Origin: Mytilisepta virgata
Taxonomy: Eukaryota > Mollusca > Bivalvia > Mytilida > Mytilidae
DNA length: 64,000 bases
Assembly (NCBI GenBank): GCA_028015205.1
Contig: CM051520.1
Location: 37,895,494-37,959,493, forward strand
Direction: 5' to 3'
The notes under the pieces were generated by a model, which searched no databases, was not told the origin of the DNA, and saw only the letters and a program-made list of their open reading frames with translations. Each line of letters begins with the position of its first letter. Positions within the stretch are counted from its first letter, which is position 1. The translations under genes and the position numbers were made by a program. This document shows positions 36,201-51,200 of the stretch, one piece after another.

Positions 36201-39200
36201 TGTGGTTCCAATTGGCCCAGTAGTTTCAGAGAAGATGATCTAAATCTGAAATGTTAACGACGACAACGACAGACAGATGGATGACGGACGCAAAGTGATG
36301 GCAATAGCTCACATGGCTTTACCAGGTGAGCTAAAAAGATGGATGGTTGGGTAGGGTCAGATAATTTTGCCTTCTATAGCAGCATTAGCCTATTCTTTTA
36401 AAAACTATAGAAGGGGTCTTTAGCATGCAGGGAGTTTTGTGTTCTCCATACATGTTACCAACTATGGTCCACGCTTAGGCTTTCCGCATTATGACCTCAC
36501 AACCCATCAATGAGAGGGTCTCCCCTATCTGCCATCTGGGGACACACAAGGAAGCTCTGGGTTGAGCTCCCATGACCTGTCACACACATGTATATATATG
36601 TAGTTAGTTTTCATATATACCAGTATACAATTAAAGAGTCATAACCATAGACAGAAATCAGGGTAGGTAATTAAATGAATATTGAACTGAAAACCGAAGT
36701 CAATGTTAGCAGTTTATTTTTAATAGATTCCCATACCTTTGGAATAACAAAAGTGTGTACACCACTTGTTTCTTACCTTTTGGAAGTCTGAAGAAAACCT
36801 GTTGGAGTGGAATGAGTTACAACAGGACATGGCTAAAAGATTGGAGTAGTTAGATATCCATTCAACAATGGTAATCCAGAATGAGAACATCATACTGAAT
36901 ATTTTCAAATTAATGTATGCATTTAATACTGCAAATCTGTGGCAAATAACAACGTAAGATAAAAACCACATTTATAACAGAACATTACAAAAACTTAAAA
37001 AGTTTTTATCATCAAAATGTAAATCCTGTTGTCTGAATAAAAACACTTTAAATTTCTGAATATATAAAAGAAGCAGATAATATCAAATTTACCTTTAAAA
37101 GTTTCTGTAGGATATTATCTACTGCAGAATGAGTATAGCTGGTCAGTAATACAGACAATCCCAGAAGATTTAATACTCTTACTATCGCCACAATGGTTGC
37201 TGTTTTTCCTAAAATTAAAGTGAATTTCTTGCCACTATGCAAAATACAGGTAATTATAAGTGTGATTCTTAAACGGCAGTGGTATGATCTGCTTTTTTCT
37301 AACTAAATTTTCTTAACATTTTTATAAGACTTAGAACATCTCCACTTCTTTAGAAGTCTTAAATTAAATGTCAAGATCTTTGTTATTACCATGTAAATTT
37401 GCAATTGTCTCCTGACTAAAAATCAGTAAAGAATCAAACTAGATATAATATTGATCCAGTAGAGGATACAGGAGTGGTATTGAAACTCGGTAATTTTCAT
37501 AAATATGTGTTATTTCAAACAAAAATGTTCAGGAGTTTTAGGTTATGCATAATCTTTACTGAAAAGTCCTAAAAACTCTATAAGAGTCCCAGGATAAGAG
37601 TCCAATTTAACACTGAATCTACAAGAATATCTATCCCATAAATCCTAAATACCTGTTCCTGGATATCCCTTTATTAATATGTAGTCTTTACTCATAAGAA
37701 CCTGCAATAAAGAAAAGTCAAGCCCTTAAATGCACTGGAATTAACTTTAAAGACATTTGTGCATGTCAGTGAAAGGTTAACTAGAGGCCTAAGATCTGAG
37801 CTTAGAATGCTTGTACGAAAGGTTTAATCAACCTATACATTTTGTGTCAATTATCGGTTTGTTCGGCAAGAAAAAAAGTTTACAGAACCTCTAAAAGAAA
37901 CCTCAAATTTCAAATTTCGGTTTCTTTGATAAAAGTAGTTACTGAGAAGATTTCATAATTTGACCAATCAAAAATAAATAATAATTTATGGCTGCCAGGT
38001 GAGCAGAAGATTAATATTTGATATATTGGAAAAAAACAAGTGAAGAGAAAAGCTTGTATTGTAACATCCAGTGGCAATTATCACATATATATCAAGACAA
38101 GAAAATGTTGATGGATATGAACCCTATCAATCCACCAGAACATATTATAATGACTCCGGGCTGACCAGTCTTTGATCTTATTCACAGATGCCATAAAAGC
38201 AACAAATACCAATTTTAATGTCTTTGGTTTGACCTGGCCAGGGTTAAAACCTAGGACATTCCACACTCAAGGCAAGCAAGTCACAGTTGGCGGTTTTTCC
38301 CACTGAATAATCTAGTAAAAGGACAATCTGTCAATGCTTGCTATAACACTGAAATAGAGTTATTTTTACATGAAATTTTCTTTTTTCCCAAAAATTATAA
38401 CTTTGTCATCTTAGGATGATGAAAATCATGAATATTTTGCTTTAAGAATATTTTTGATGCAATATCACCAACAAGATCATAGAAAACATTACCATTAATC
38501 TGTAACAGAGGCAAAAATGTAGACATCTTGAGGTTTTTAACAGTAATCAGTGTTCTCCCCAGAAATTTTGGATAGCATCACATTTAACGTACTTTCCTAT
38601 TTGTAGATACCGCTTTGGGCCGCGTCGCGGAAATGTAGACCTACAACTGCCTTGCATGTTTATTTGTGAATGATGTATAGTATCTATATTATAATATATT
38701 AAATGCAATAATTTGTTCTGTCTTTTCTTGTTTTTATTAAATAAAATAAATATTTATAGTTCATTATTTTTTAAAATGCCATAATGTCTTCCCATTATCT
38801 ACATCTACCAAATAGTGACCACCTTCAACTTATTGAAGATTACATGCATGTCACAGGAGCCAGGCATAGATTAATTAATTTACAATTTGAAAATATAATA
38901 AAAAAGAGTTCTTAACAAAAAATATGTACAGAAAAAAAAACAAACTCAGAATGAGTGAATAATATTGATATTTAGATAGATGGCTGCTTATAATCTTCAT
39001 GTACATGTAATTGGAGTGAAAAGACTTTGAGTAAATCATATAAATCATACATTTATATCATGAGTGAATCTGCATAATACGTGTTGGTAGCTTGTTTGGA
39101 AAGATTCAATTGTCCCAAATCCGTTCTTTTTCTGCACATCGTCACTCGTTCGCACAGAGATCTCTTCATTCAATAATTGCTCCTGTATTAGTTGGAAAAG

Positions 39201-42200
39201 TATATTTTGGCAGCCTTTTGGTTTGCATTGGAATAGCCAATTTTATTTTTCAAAGTTTCATTCATTATTAGTTAGTCCTGGTTTCGTATTAGACAGTCAG
39301 ATGTCTTGTTTACGTTTTGCATTTTCCCAGTCGCAATTTTGACCTTTGACATTGAAGTTTTCAATGACATAAGCTAATTAGTGTCAGCTTGGGGTCGTTA
39401 AAATCTTAACAGTTATATAGCTTAAGGGCAATTAACACCTGTTTAATCACTATTTAATGGCATAGGGGACTAATTACAGGTATAATCAATCAAGGGAATG
39501 ATGTATTCTTTTGATCATAAGCGGCAATTAGGTCGTTCACGAGTTCCGCGAAATTTCAACATGTTAAAAAATATAGCATCTCGGCTGAAACAGATAGCAT
39601 CTCGGCGACTTGGATAGGATCTCGGCGATTTCTGATAGCATCTCGGTGCCGAGATGCTAAAAGGGCCCAGGGAGAACACTGGTAATCCTACGTTGCAAAT
39701 ACATGTAGGTGCAATGCAAAACTCATCAAGGAAATTTGTATGATTTTTACCTTTAAAACAGCAGTTTTCTGTGGTTTGTTCAGTGGTTTGAAGATCTCTT
39801 TCACTACAAAAAAAATCAAGGTGCTGAAAGGGCACTGATAGAAATATTGGGATTGAAAGCAGTGTGAATATGTGTTATCACACAACATGTTAAAAGAAGA
39901 TGACAGTTCTAATACTCCATTTATGTCATAAAAAGACATCCTTTTTTATTTTCATGGTTAATGAATTACATTATCAAAATATAATATAACTTCAATTGTC
40001 CCAGGAGGGTGAATTGTCAGTTGTAAAATGACCTCAGTGAAATGTGAGAGCTTTCATTTTGATTATCATGCATTTTTTTACCAACAAGCACCTGGGTTAT
40101 TTTTGACCAGAAAAAACATTTCAATTATAACTATATGTTCTTAAATCATCAATGCAAAATTTTTTTCTATTATGTGGTAGATTTTTTAAAAATAGACAAT
40201 TATTTATATAAAAATATCTACAGAAATTTTTAGTCAGATTCAATATCTGACAATTTGTCAACGATGGTATAAGACAAACATAGCATGAACATAATTGGAC
40301 AAACATGTACCAGTAAAGGATTGCCCAAAATTTTAAACTGTATATCCACGCACAGATTAAGCTCAAACAAAATGGAAGTTCAAGGAAATGGCTGTCTTAG
40401 TTAAGATTTATGATTGTTATCAATCTTTCAGAAAGAAAAAACAATGAAATAATTTAACTTGTCTGAAGACTTGCAAAACAGTTAATTAACAAAACATATC
40501 TACATTGTACATTGTACTTTCTCCACTTGATCTAAAATATTGTATGATCTACTTAAACCACAATTGCTCCTCTTGAAAGACCTTGAATACAATGGGTATC
40601 TCAACTACAATTACTTTTTAAGTCTTTCTTGAATAACTCAAATTATCTCAAAATTGATAAAACCACCAAAGAAAGATCTGATTTACATGTAACTCTATAT
40701 TTTTTTATTTATCAGAAGTAAACATAATGCAATGTATTATATTTTAACAAACATTCACTTTGAGATATAAGGAATTTCAAGTTAAAAAGCAAATAAACAA
40801 GAACTGAACAGTCAAGTTAACAGCTAATCGGGTTTTTCTTCATCACTGTTTGGATGGATGAATTGTTGTTTAACGTCCAGTGGCAGCCAGATGCATATCA
40901 GGATGAGAAAATGTATGATAATGAATATGATCCCTGCTTTGTACTAGACCGACATGTTGAACCAGATTTTTAATGTGCTAGCTCACGAGGTAACTGTCCA
41001 CAGGAAGACATATCACCCACTCGGACACATTATACTGGCTCCGCGCCCTTCCGCACTCGAGGCGAGCACACTACCACGAGACCACCGAGGCGATTATATC
41101 ACTGTTTGGAGCCATCCACCTGAATTTGTACATAGGCAAGCTAAAAACCAGACTTTTCTGTCGGAAAGGTAGAAAATTACAGGCATATTCATGTATACCC
41201 TATAAAATGTATCCCATTGAGCTACATGGCCAAGCTAATAAACAGATTTATCTGTCAGAAAACCTAGTTAAAAAGTTTCAGGCATATTTATTCTATAAAA
41301 ATTTCTGCCTACCCCTCAGACTACTGGGTCATTTCCAGAAAGCATACAGCAGATTTTTAGTTTCAAGTGGACATTTTTTTTAAAGAAACTTTTAATCTCA
41401 CAGAGCATTTAAGTAGAATCTCGGTGGCTCGAACTTGGGTCGCTCGAACACCATGGATTTCTAGACCCTTTACGAAAGTCCGGTCATTTTTTCCATTATG
41501 TCTATGTAAATTAACTCTCGATTTTCGAAAACTGATTTCTCGAATTCTCAAACTTATTTTCTGGTCCCTACAAAGTAATTTAATGTAACTTACTCTCAGT
41601 AACTCGAAGATAATTTTTGATTGTCGTACATGACAATAAAGTGTGAAAAACCAGAGGTAAGATCATTCAAGAAGGTGATTAATTTTCAGTTACAGGTCTT
41701 TGATAATCTACTTGATGTTTATCGGTGATTTTTTCTGAAATATGTTTAAACATCAAGATTTGATGTGTGGATGTTGTTTTAGCAATCAGATAAATAAAAA
41801 GGATGTAAATTAAAATATAAATTCATTGCTAGTTCATAACCAAAAATTTTTCGGACTTCGATGGCTCAAACTAATTTTCCAGACCCCTTCGATTTGGAGA
41901 AATCAAGATTCTACTGTACTATTTTTGCTGAAAAACTGCATAATTTTCTTCATAATCTACACTATATATGCTCACCTTTTTCTATTTCTGTCTTTGATAA
42001 TTTTATTACAAACTCTGGTGACTTCTTCTGTATTATAAGTTTTCTCAGTTTTTCACTGCAAATATGTTATACAAATACAACAACTTATTATTAACCCATA
42101 TTCCTGTCCTTTGTTTCTCATGCATATACCAATATAATCTCTGAGCTCCCATTCAATACGCAACAACTAACATATATTACTATCAAAATTATTTCCTTAT

Positions 42201-45200
42201 ATTAATACATTACATGAAGAATTTACATATGAACAGTTATTCTTTTTTTCGAACAGCTAAAAAAATCACTGAATTCCTGCAGTTGCCATATTTTCATTTT
42301 TGATAAAAAGCCACATACAAGTACAAACATCACATGATACTGGCTTCAGACAACAATTCAGTTATTTTGTCAACAAAACAGATCAGAAGAAATCACTATA
42401 TATTGTTAACTTATTCAGAACTTAATTCTTTAAATGAAAGCATACTACATTTCTGTTTGGTCAATCCTACCTCCTTGGCTCATCTGCCATCAACTTTGAC
42501 ACGTTTGTGTAGAGAATATTTACTGTGCTAAAACTGCTGTAGCGATCTAATCTAAAAATTTCTCCTTCTAAATTCAACAGTCTTGGCAAACTTTCGCTGA
42601 AAAATAAATAATGTGTATATATACAGGATATTTTCCCATATTATATTGTCATTTTATCACTGTTTTATGAAATTGTCCTTTGATCTGTGTACCTTATAAT
42701 TTTAAGTATAAAGTAACCTACCTGATATTACCTAAGGCCAAAATGAAATACATGTGTGTTTCCGGTTAAAAAAAACCCACCTCGATCTCAAACATTTTAT
42801 TGACGTCACATCGAAAAAATTTTTAAAAATCTAGAATTTATCGGTTTTTCATTTGAATTAGCCTTTGAATCATGTCTTTAAAATATTTGATTTCAGTGGA
42901 ACTTTTCAATGCAGTAAGCTTAAGTTTTTTTCAGAAAGATAAAATAATTTTCAAAATAAAATGTTTTTCCTACCTGCCTACTCTGTCATTTTGGGCATGT
43001 AACAAGAAATACACATATATTTCATTTTGGCCTAAGAATATTCTTTGTTTGCTGTTGCCCGACCCATACTTAGTAGGTTAGGGGTTAGGGTAGTTAGGCA
43101 TATTTTTTTTTTTAATCATACTGATTTAATTCATGAACTCAATTGAACAAAAATAACATTATTTATGTGGCTCTACTGAATTGTCACACGAAAGGCAAAT
43201 AATTTTTTTGGGTCTGGCCAATTTTGTAGGGGCAGGCAGGCAACAGCAACAAAACTAATTTTAATTAAGTCCTGATGCAAAACATTATAACTGATTCCAT
43301 TACTTCATGAAGAAATGAAAGTAACTAAAATTACTTGGGGTAATTGTAATAAAAATATTGCCATTTACTGTCATTCCCTGGTCACATATCCATCTCAACA
43401 TGTAGAATTCAAAAAATATTTTTTATCTCATTATTTTGTTGATCTGCATGTATTTTTGGTTTATCAACAACATGAAAACAATGCATAATTTATCAGTGAT
43501 ATATAGAATGTTACACCTGGGAAAGTTAAGGACCTAAAAATCTACGATACTGAGGGTAATGGCAAGAAAATAGGTCTCACAAAGTGCCCTCTAAATGTAC
43601 TCTGCGTCGAACTTGGGTAACTCAAACATAATAGATTTCTGTAACCATATCAAAAGGCAAGTATTTTTTAAGAGTACAAAAATCAGAAAAGGCACATTGA
43701 AATGAAGAATATCCTTAAATTATTGTGGCATCCATATAAAATCATGTAAAAAAGTCATGTAAAATACATGACAACTCTGAAACAAATTTCACTTTTATCA
43801 AATATCAAGTAGCTCATACTACCACAGTTAAAAAAACCACAGTTAAAATAACAATCATAATCAAGGTTTTTGATACAGAAATCTTTCTGCAAAGGGAAGA
43901 ATAATTTATTTTAACAAAATGATATTTTGATCCAGTTTAACAAATATTCATATGATTTGATTTCTAATCTTCACCGTCTTTCTTAAGCAATATCCAGACT
44001 ATCAAATACTTGCTGTATACATGTATATGAATATACAAACTATCAAATAAAACCTTTCTATAGCAATATCCATATTATCAAATACATACCTTTCTATAGC
44101 AATATCAACATTATCGAATCTAAACCTGTCTATAGCAGTATCCACACTATCAAATACAAACCTGTCTATAGCAGTATCCACACTATCAAATACAAACCTG
44201 TCTATAGCAGTATCCACACTATCAAATACAAACCTGTCTACAGCAATATCCATATTATCAAATACATACCTTTCTATAGCAATATCAACATTATCGAATC
44301 TAAACCTGTCTATAGCAGTATCCACACTATCAAATACAAACCTGTCTATTGCAATATCCACATTTTTAAATACACCCTTAATATAAAAATATACACGCTC
44401 TCAAATACAAAACTTTCTGTAGCAATATCCATATTATCAAATCTAAACCTTTCATCAAAAATCCATATTATCAAATACAAAGTTTTTCTGTAGCAATATC
44501 CACTCTATTGAATCTTAACCTGTCTATAGCAATATCCACACTATCAAATACAAACCCTTTATTGCAAAATCGATATTATCAAATACAAACCTTTCTATAG
44601 CAACATCCACACTTTCCTCACTAATACCGACAACAGTACCATTACAAAGAGCTAAGTAGTTAGTTTTCTCTGTAGATATTATCATGTAATCATTTACTGC
44701 TATACCAATCATGTTAAGTGGGTTGACACTTAAATAAAAACATGTACCATTCTGTTAATTCAAAAATACATGTAATATGATAGGAAGATTTATCCTAACA
44801 AAATAAAAGAAGAATGTGTCAATGGGACATATATGCCCCTGCTTATAAATATGCAAGAGTCAATGTACTAATTCAAAGCTACAAACATTTTGTTTTCTTT
44901 GAAAATTAATGAGTAAGTCATAGAGTGAGCAAAACCGCATATTTGGCAATTTCCAATTCATAAAGGGGCATAACACAAGAAAGATCAAAGTGACGCCACT
45001 CAAATTCCAACTTGATCAATGTTTAGTGGTAATAAGCATTGTGTATAAGTTTCAAAACCTTTGGATGAGGCAAAGTAAAGTTTGTGAGCGGAAACACCAA
45101 ATTTTACAATTTTGCAAATCATAAAGGGACATAACTCAAGAACACTGAAGGTGACGCCACCCAAATTCAAAGCTGATCTGTTTGGTGGTAATAAGCATTG

Positions 45201-48200
45201 TGTATAAGTTCATAACATTTGATTGAGGCAAACTAAAGTGTTAGAGAATGTAAACCAATTTTGGGACAAACGTAGAGACAAACGTATGGACAGATGGACA
45301 AGAGTAAACCTTAATGCACCCCTTTGCCTAGCAGCGGGGGCATAAAAAACTGAAGGTGAGGAACATGATCTTGATTTTAGATCAATTACAGCAGTTCATT
45401 ATTTTCATGAAGTAAAATAACAAATAAGAATTATAAAACTGAATGTAAAGTTTCTATAAATCCAAAATTATACTTCTGTCAACAAGATTTAATCTTTTTT
45501 GTGATGTATGCAATCATATGATTGTGTTTAAAATTAATTTTGAAACCAACATGAGTTAATTTAGGAAGAGCTGTATGTCTCCTTTGTGGAACATCTGAAT
45601 TAGAATCTTAAGAAATGATTATTAGATTTCTACAATTTGGATAAAAAGTAATCTACATGTATAATTAAGGTATCCTGAAAATAATTATGCCAATGTCCAA
45701 GATGTTCCATGAAACATATAGGCAATTATCACAGCAGTTATCACTAAACTTCATACACATTCTATACCAAACTTACTTTCATTAACCCTCTCTCTCCCCC
45801 CACCCCCCACCCCCCCCTAAAAATAAGTGATATGTTCAAACTTGGGTAATATATCTACAGATTTTTGCTTCAATTTATCGCCATCAAAATGAAGTATAGT
45901 TTATCATGATTTTCATTCATTTGTCTGAATATCTAATCACACTGCTTACTTTACTTACCTTTGTGTCTCGTCATGTCTTTTAAATGTAAGAACTACATAT
46001 TCAGCTTTTTTATCTGTCTTATTCTGCACTATTCTCAGACCACTGATGCTGTTTCCTTCTTGTTCTCTAAAATGTTTGCGTAGATTTGAAAATGTAAGGA
46101 TACGGAGTAAGCATTCTAAGAGAGACAACACCCCATACAACCGAACTACACTGGTTACATCTAGGTATTGTAATGATATTTCATCTAAAACACATCAATA
46201 GATCTAACATGAAATCAGTCATTATATATTCATGCCAATGTTAGTCAAACATTACAATCATTGATATATTTAGAACAGCTGCTTTTAATTTAATTCCATT
46301 ATATATCAAAGACAAGGGTGATATACAGTATAAGCCTTAGGAAATACTATAAACTATCATATCATATGGACCTGATTTTTACAATTGTGTAAAAATAGCA
46401 GACATGATACTTCGCCAGCTATTTTACTATTTATAATAAAGGAACCATAAGGGACAAATCTTTAATTCTAAAAGCAGAAAATCAGGTCTGATTATAACTA
46501 ACTACCAAATAGGAGATAAAATCTGCTTAAAAATATTTACATAAGGGGGAAAAAAGATGACAGCACAATGTACACTGAAGGTGCATTCTGTTTTTATTTA
46601 TGTAATTTTATTTATAAACCTTTTCTATATTTCTTCAATGTTCTTTACCTTTTGTAAGCTGATTTACACCAGAGATCACTGATTCCACCTTTGTCAGTGC
46701 TGGCTTTGGTTTCTAGGTCCAATAACAGACACCAGTGTACATAAAAGTCCAAATGTTCCTGTAGTAAGTGGCCCAATGTGTTTGGGACCAAACTAGCCAT
46801 AGATGAGTTCAAATTTCTTTGTTCTACAGAACTATAATAACACAAGAGTAAATATGACTATCTAAGTATATACATGTACATGTATCACATTTTTACTTCT
46901 CCGTCTTGTAAATGCCACAAAATTAACTTTTCTTACATTTTTTTTATTTATTTCTTTTAATGATGCAAATAAATAAATTTCTTATAGTTAACTGCAGCTC
47001 ACATGCAGGAACTTCACTAATGTTCAAATTACATCAACTGTACTTAAAAAGTTCAGAATTTTGCAAAGTGACATCTTTTTACTTGTGTTTCAGACTGCAT
47101 CTTTACTTTGATTTCTATTTTTTTTTAAGAACACTTTTTTATCTTAAATTTCTGAAGACAATTGAAAAATATTTCTTTGAAATTTCCCCCTAACTTTATA
47201 AAGTATTGTACAATTAAAGTCACTGGTAGTTAAAAAGTCAGAATAAGTCCAAAACACTTCAGATAAAGTAAACTAGAGGCTCTCAAGAGCTGAATTTAAC
47301 TTTTCACCTTGAACAGGACTAAAAATTTAAGTGTTGCAGTCAATTTGGCTGGTTTTTCTATAGGGTTCTATGTTAAACTAAGTTCGGCTGTGGCAGCCAT
47401 CTTGGTTGACAGTCCAGGTCAAATGGACACATTTATAAAAGAGAACCATCTAAGGGTCATTACTGCTAACTCTTGTTTCAACTGGCTAAGTTGTTTCAGA
47501 CAAGAAGATTTTTAAAAGAATTTTCCCATAGGGTCCTATATGAAAATAAGTACGGCTGTGGTGGCCATCTTGGTTGACATATTTCTGAAAGAACCATCTA
47601 AGGACCAAAGCTGCCAACTTTAGTTTCAATTGGCTCAGTAGTTTCAGACGAAAATATTTTTGAGTGAATTTCCAAAATGGGTCCTATGTTAAACTAAGTT
47701 CAGCTGTGGTGGCCATCTTAGTTCACAGTTTACAAAACCGGACAAATTTCTGAAAGAGGACCTCCTAAGGACCATTGCTGCCAAGTCTAACTCCAATTGG
47801 TCAAGTGGTTTCAGACAAGAAGATTTTTCAATGAATTTTACCAAAGGCCCTATGTTATACTAAGTTCGGCTGTGGCAGCTATCTTTGTTGACAGTCCGGG
47901 TCATCGGACACAATTCTGAAAGAGGACCATCTAAGGACCATTGCTACAAAGTCTAGTTCTAATTGGCTTAGTGGTTTCAGACAAGAATATTTTTGAGTGA
48001 ATTTCCCATAAGGTCCTCTTTTAAACTAAGTTCGGCTGTGGTGGCCATCTTGGTTCACAGTCCACGAAAATCAGACATATTTCTGAAAGGACCATCTAAG
48101 GACCATTGCTGCCAAGTCTGGTTCCAATTGGTCAAGTGGTTTCAGACAAGAATTTTCCCTTAGGGTCCTATTTTAAACCAAGTTTGGCTGTGGTGGCCAT

Positions 48201-51200
48201 CTTGGACACGCCCCCTTTTTTTCTTTTTCTAGTAACAACAGCCTTGTCAGTTGGAATCGGGGATGCCAGACATACTTTGGGAAGGGGGCCACCCAAGGAC
48301 CATTCCACCAAAGTTTGGTTCCAATTGGCCCAGTGGTTTCAGAGGAGAAGATCTTTAAAGGTCATGTTGACTTCTTTGTAGATCTTACTTTGTTGAACAT
48401 TTTTGCTGTGTACAGTTTGTCTTTATCTATAATAATATTCAAGATAATAACTTAAAAAATGAAAAATTTCCTTAAAATTAACAATTCAGGGGCAATAACC
48501 CAACAAAAGTTGACCGATTCGTCTGAAAATTTCATGGCAGGTAGATCTTGACCTGATGAACCTTTTTACCCCGTCAGTTTTGCTCTAAATGCTTTATTTT
48601 TTGAGATATAAGACAAAAACTGCAGTTTACCCCCTATGTTCTATTTTTAGCCTCTTCGCCATGTTGGTTGGCAGGCGGGGACATTGGGCATATATTTTAA
48701 ACTAGCTACCCTAATGATGCTTGTGGCCAAGTTTGGTTCCATTTGGCGCAGTAGTTTCAAAGGAGAAGATTTTTGTAAAAGTTAACGGATGACGGACGCC
48801 AAGTAACGAGAATAGCTCACTTGACCCTCTGGGTCAGGTGAGCTAACAATGTAATTAGTACCACTGTAGATGAAATAGACAGAAACAATGTAATGTCCAG
48901 CGGCAATTATTACACCCAAATCAAGATGAGAAAATATTGATGAGATATGAAGAATGAACCATGCTTTGTGCCAGACTGACAAACTAAGACAGATTTTTAA
49001 CGTGCCAGTTCACAAGGTAACAGTCTATAGGAAGACATATCAACCCAACAAGACATTATTCCACACAAGCGGTTATGAAATTAGTTATAAGGATTTCTGA
49101 TTTACTCTCTGGTGGTCTGATGATGTACCTACCTCTGAAAAGTTCTCTACTAAGTGGAGTGTGGAATTCATATATACATATCTCTAGTAACAGTACAAAT
49201 TTCATTTTATTACCTTGTAAGTGATGGTTCTTAAACCATTCCAACATATACCTACAAAGATCTGGGTTCTCTTTCACTAAAGGTCGTAACAGTTACGATC
49301 AGTTGTTACTTGAATTTATTCAAAGGATTTATGATCAGTCATAACTCTTACGTCTTTTAGTGAAACAGTGCCCCTTACCACAACATTTAAATAGATCAAA
49401 CTGTCTTTAAATATAACACAAGGAAAATCAATTAATCTGACATTAGTTTGTTTTTGTTTTCTTTTATTTTGTAGACTATATTAATTGCAACAAACCATTT
49501 ACTTTGAGATATGAGGCATTTCAAGTTAAAATGCAAATCAACAAGACATTGCCTGTCAAACTGGCAGAAAACAGGGTTTTCAATCAAACCACCTGAAACT
49601 GTACATGGCCAAACTAATAACCAGATTTATATGTCAGAAAACCCAGTTAAAAAGTTTCGGCATATATACTACTGTAAATTCAGAAATTAGTGCGATGTTT
49701 TTATTATTGCAAAAAATGCGACAAGGTTGTAATTGCAATAATTTAAACTCACATATTGGAATTTTGTATATGAATGAAGTGGGATTTTTTTCAATATCGC
49801 AAAAATTTAAAATCAAGTTTTGGTCAAAAATTACAAAATCGCAATAATAAATGCACGCAATAATTTCTGAATATACAGTATATAAAAATGTCCCCCCTGG
49901 AACTACTGGGCTACTGGCCTATAGAACAGTGTACCACATACCTCTGATAAATACAACAATTGGTCAGTTGAGCACATTTCTGACAAGCCCTTTGATTATT
50001 TATTGGATCAGGTAACCTTCCCATTTGGTATGAAACTAAACCCTCATCAGATGTCGTCTTAAATACCTGCCGACTTAAGTAGTATGCCATTTCATTTCTC
50101 AGCTGAATCAGACCTGAAACGATGCAAAAAATTCATATACATGTAGCTTGTTTGTGAGATTACCTATAAGTTATGATAATTAAAAGATAGTTACAAGTAT
50201 GTGTTGAATTAATGAATGTGTGATATATAGAGAAATTCCATAACTCACGAGTAAATTGAAGGAGAATCTGTTTCTCCTATGATTTTCGACAAAAACCTCA
50301 AGAAAATGTCGTTGCTATGCAGTTTGTTTACATAGACGTCATTTCAGGACTTCTCTAGTTTATCGTTCCAACGGTAATTCCCACGTAGAAATTTAATCAC
50401 CGGGAAGTGGTTAACGATATTATGTATATTTATCCCACCGATTAAACACGTCAAGAATAGGAGAAAAATAAATACACATATTTACAAACAAATTATTACC
50501 TTCCAGACTATAAAAACATCCTTCAATAATATGCATAAAATCAGGTGTATTATTGTAGATTCCATATGAAACCTATGACCACTTTAAAACAAACTCTAAA
50601 TCTTCTACTATTGTCTTGACTGGATATAGATTGAATCTCAAACTTCTTTGTTATACATGTATAAATCATCCAATGTAGGTAAGGGAGAAAATTAAATTCT
50701 CTCCCTTTTGTCCTCAGGCTAAAAGGGAGACAAATTTATTATCTCCCTTACCTACATTGGTTATGAAAAGATAACTCACTCTGGTTCCTCATTCTGTATA
50801 TGAAACAACAATCTTTTAAAAAAAAAAGAATATTAAAATATTTCTTGATGAAAAGTTACAGGCAATTCTGACAGAAAATTTGGCAACATATATTAAGGTA
50901 TCCGGACCATAATAGTTCATGATCGAAAATTGTATCTCGTTTTGACCGTCAATGGCTGAACCAAACAATTTAAAACTGGGATTTGTATATATATTTTTCT
51001 CAAGTTGAAACACACTTTGTTGCTTATATGGAGAGTCTGTAAAAATAAGTTAGTTATACTGACATTTCCGAAGTTTCCCGATAATTTCTGAGGTCATTTC
51101 AATTGCGTTGTATGGAACATCCGGGAACTTTTTAATAATCACGTGGTCATTTATGGTCCGGATACCTTAAAACAATTATAGATAGTGAAATGCAAGAATT

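Noticed and set aside
44002..44361. Independent repeat protein gene (12-residue repeats)
   Set aside because: The open frame is the intron-14 minisatellite, has no promoter or splice context of its own, and derives from exon 14.
49214..49276. 63-nt exon-like segment with acceptor and donor on the minus strand in DNA2 intron 11
   Set aside because: In the phase required between exons 11 and 12 it contains a stop, DNA2 has no matching segment there, and its acceptor lies in a foldback repeat.
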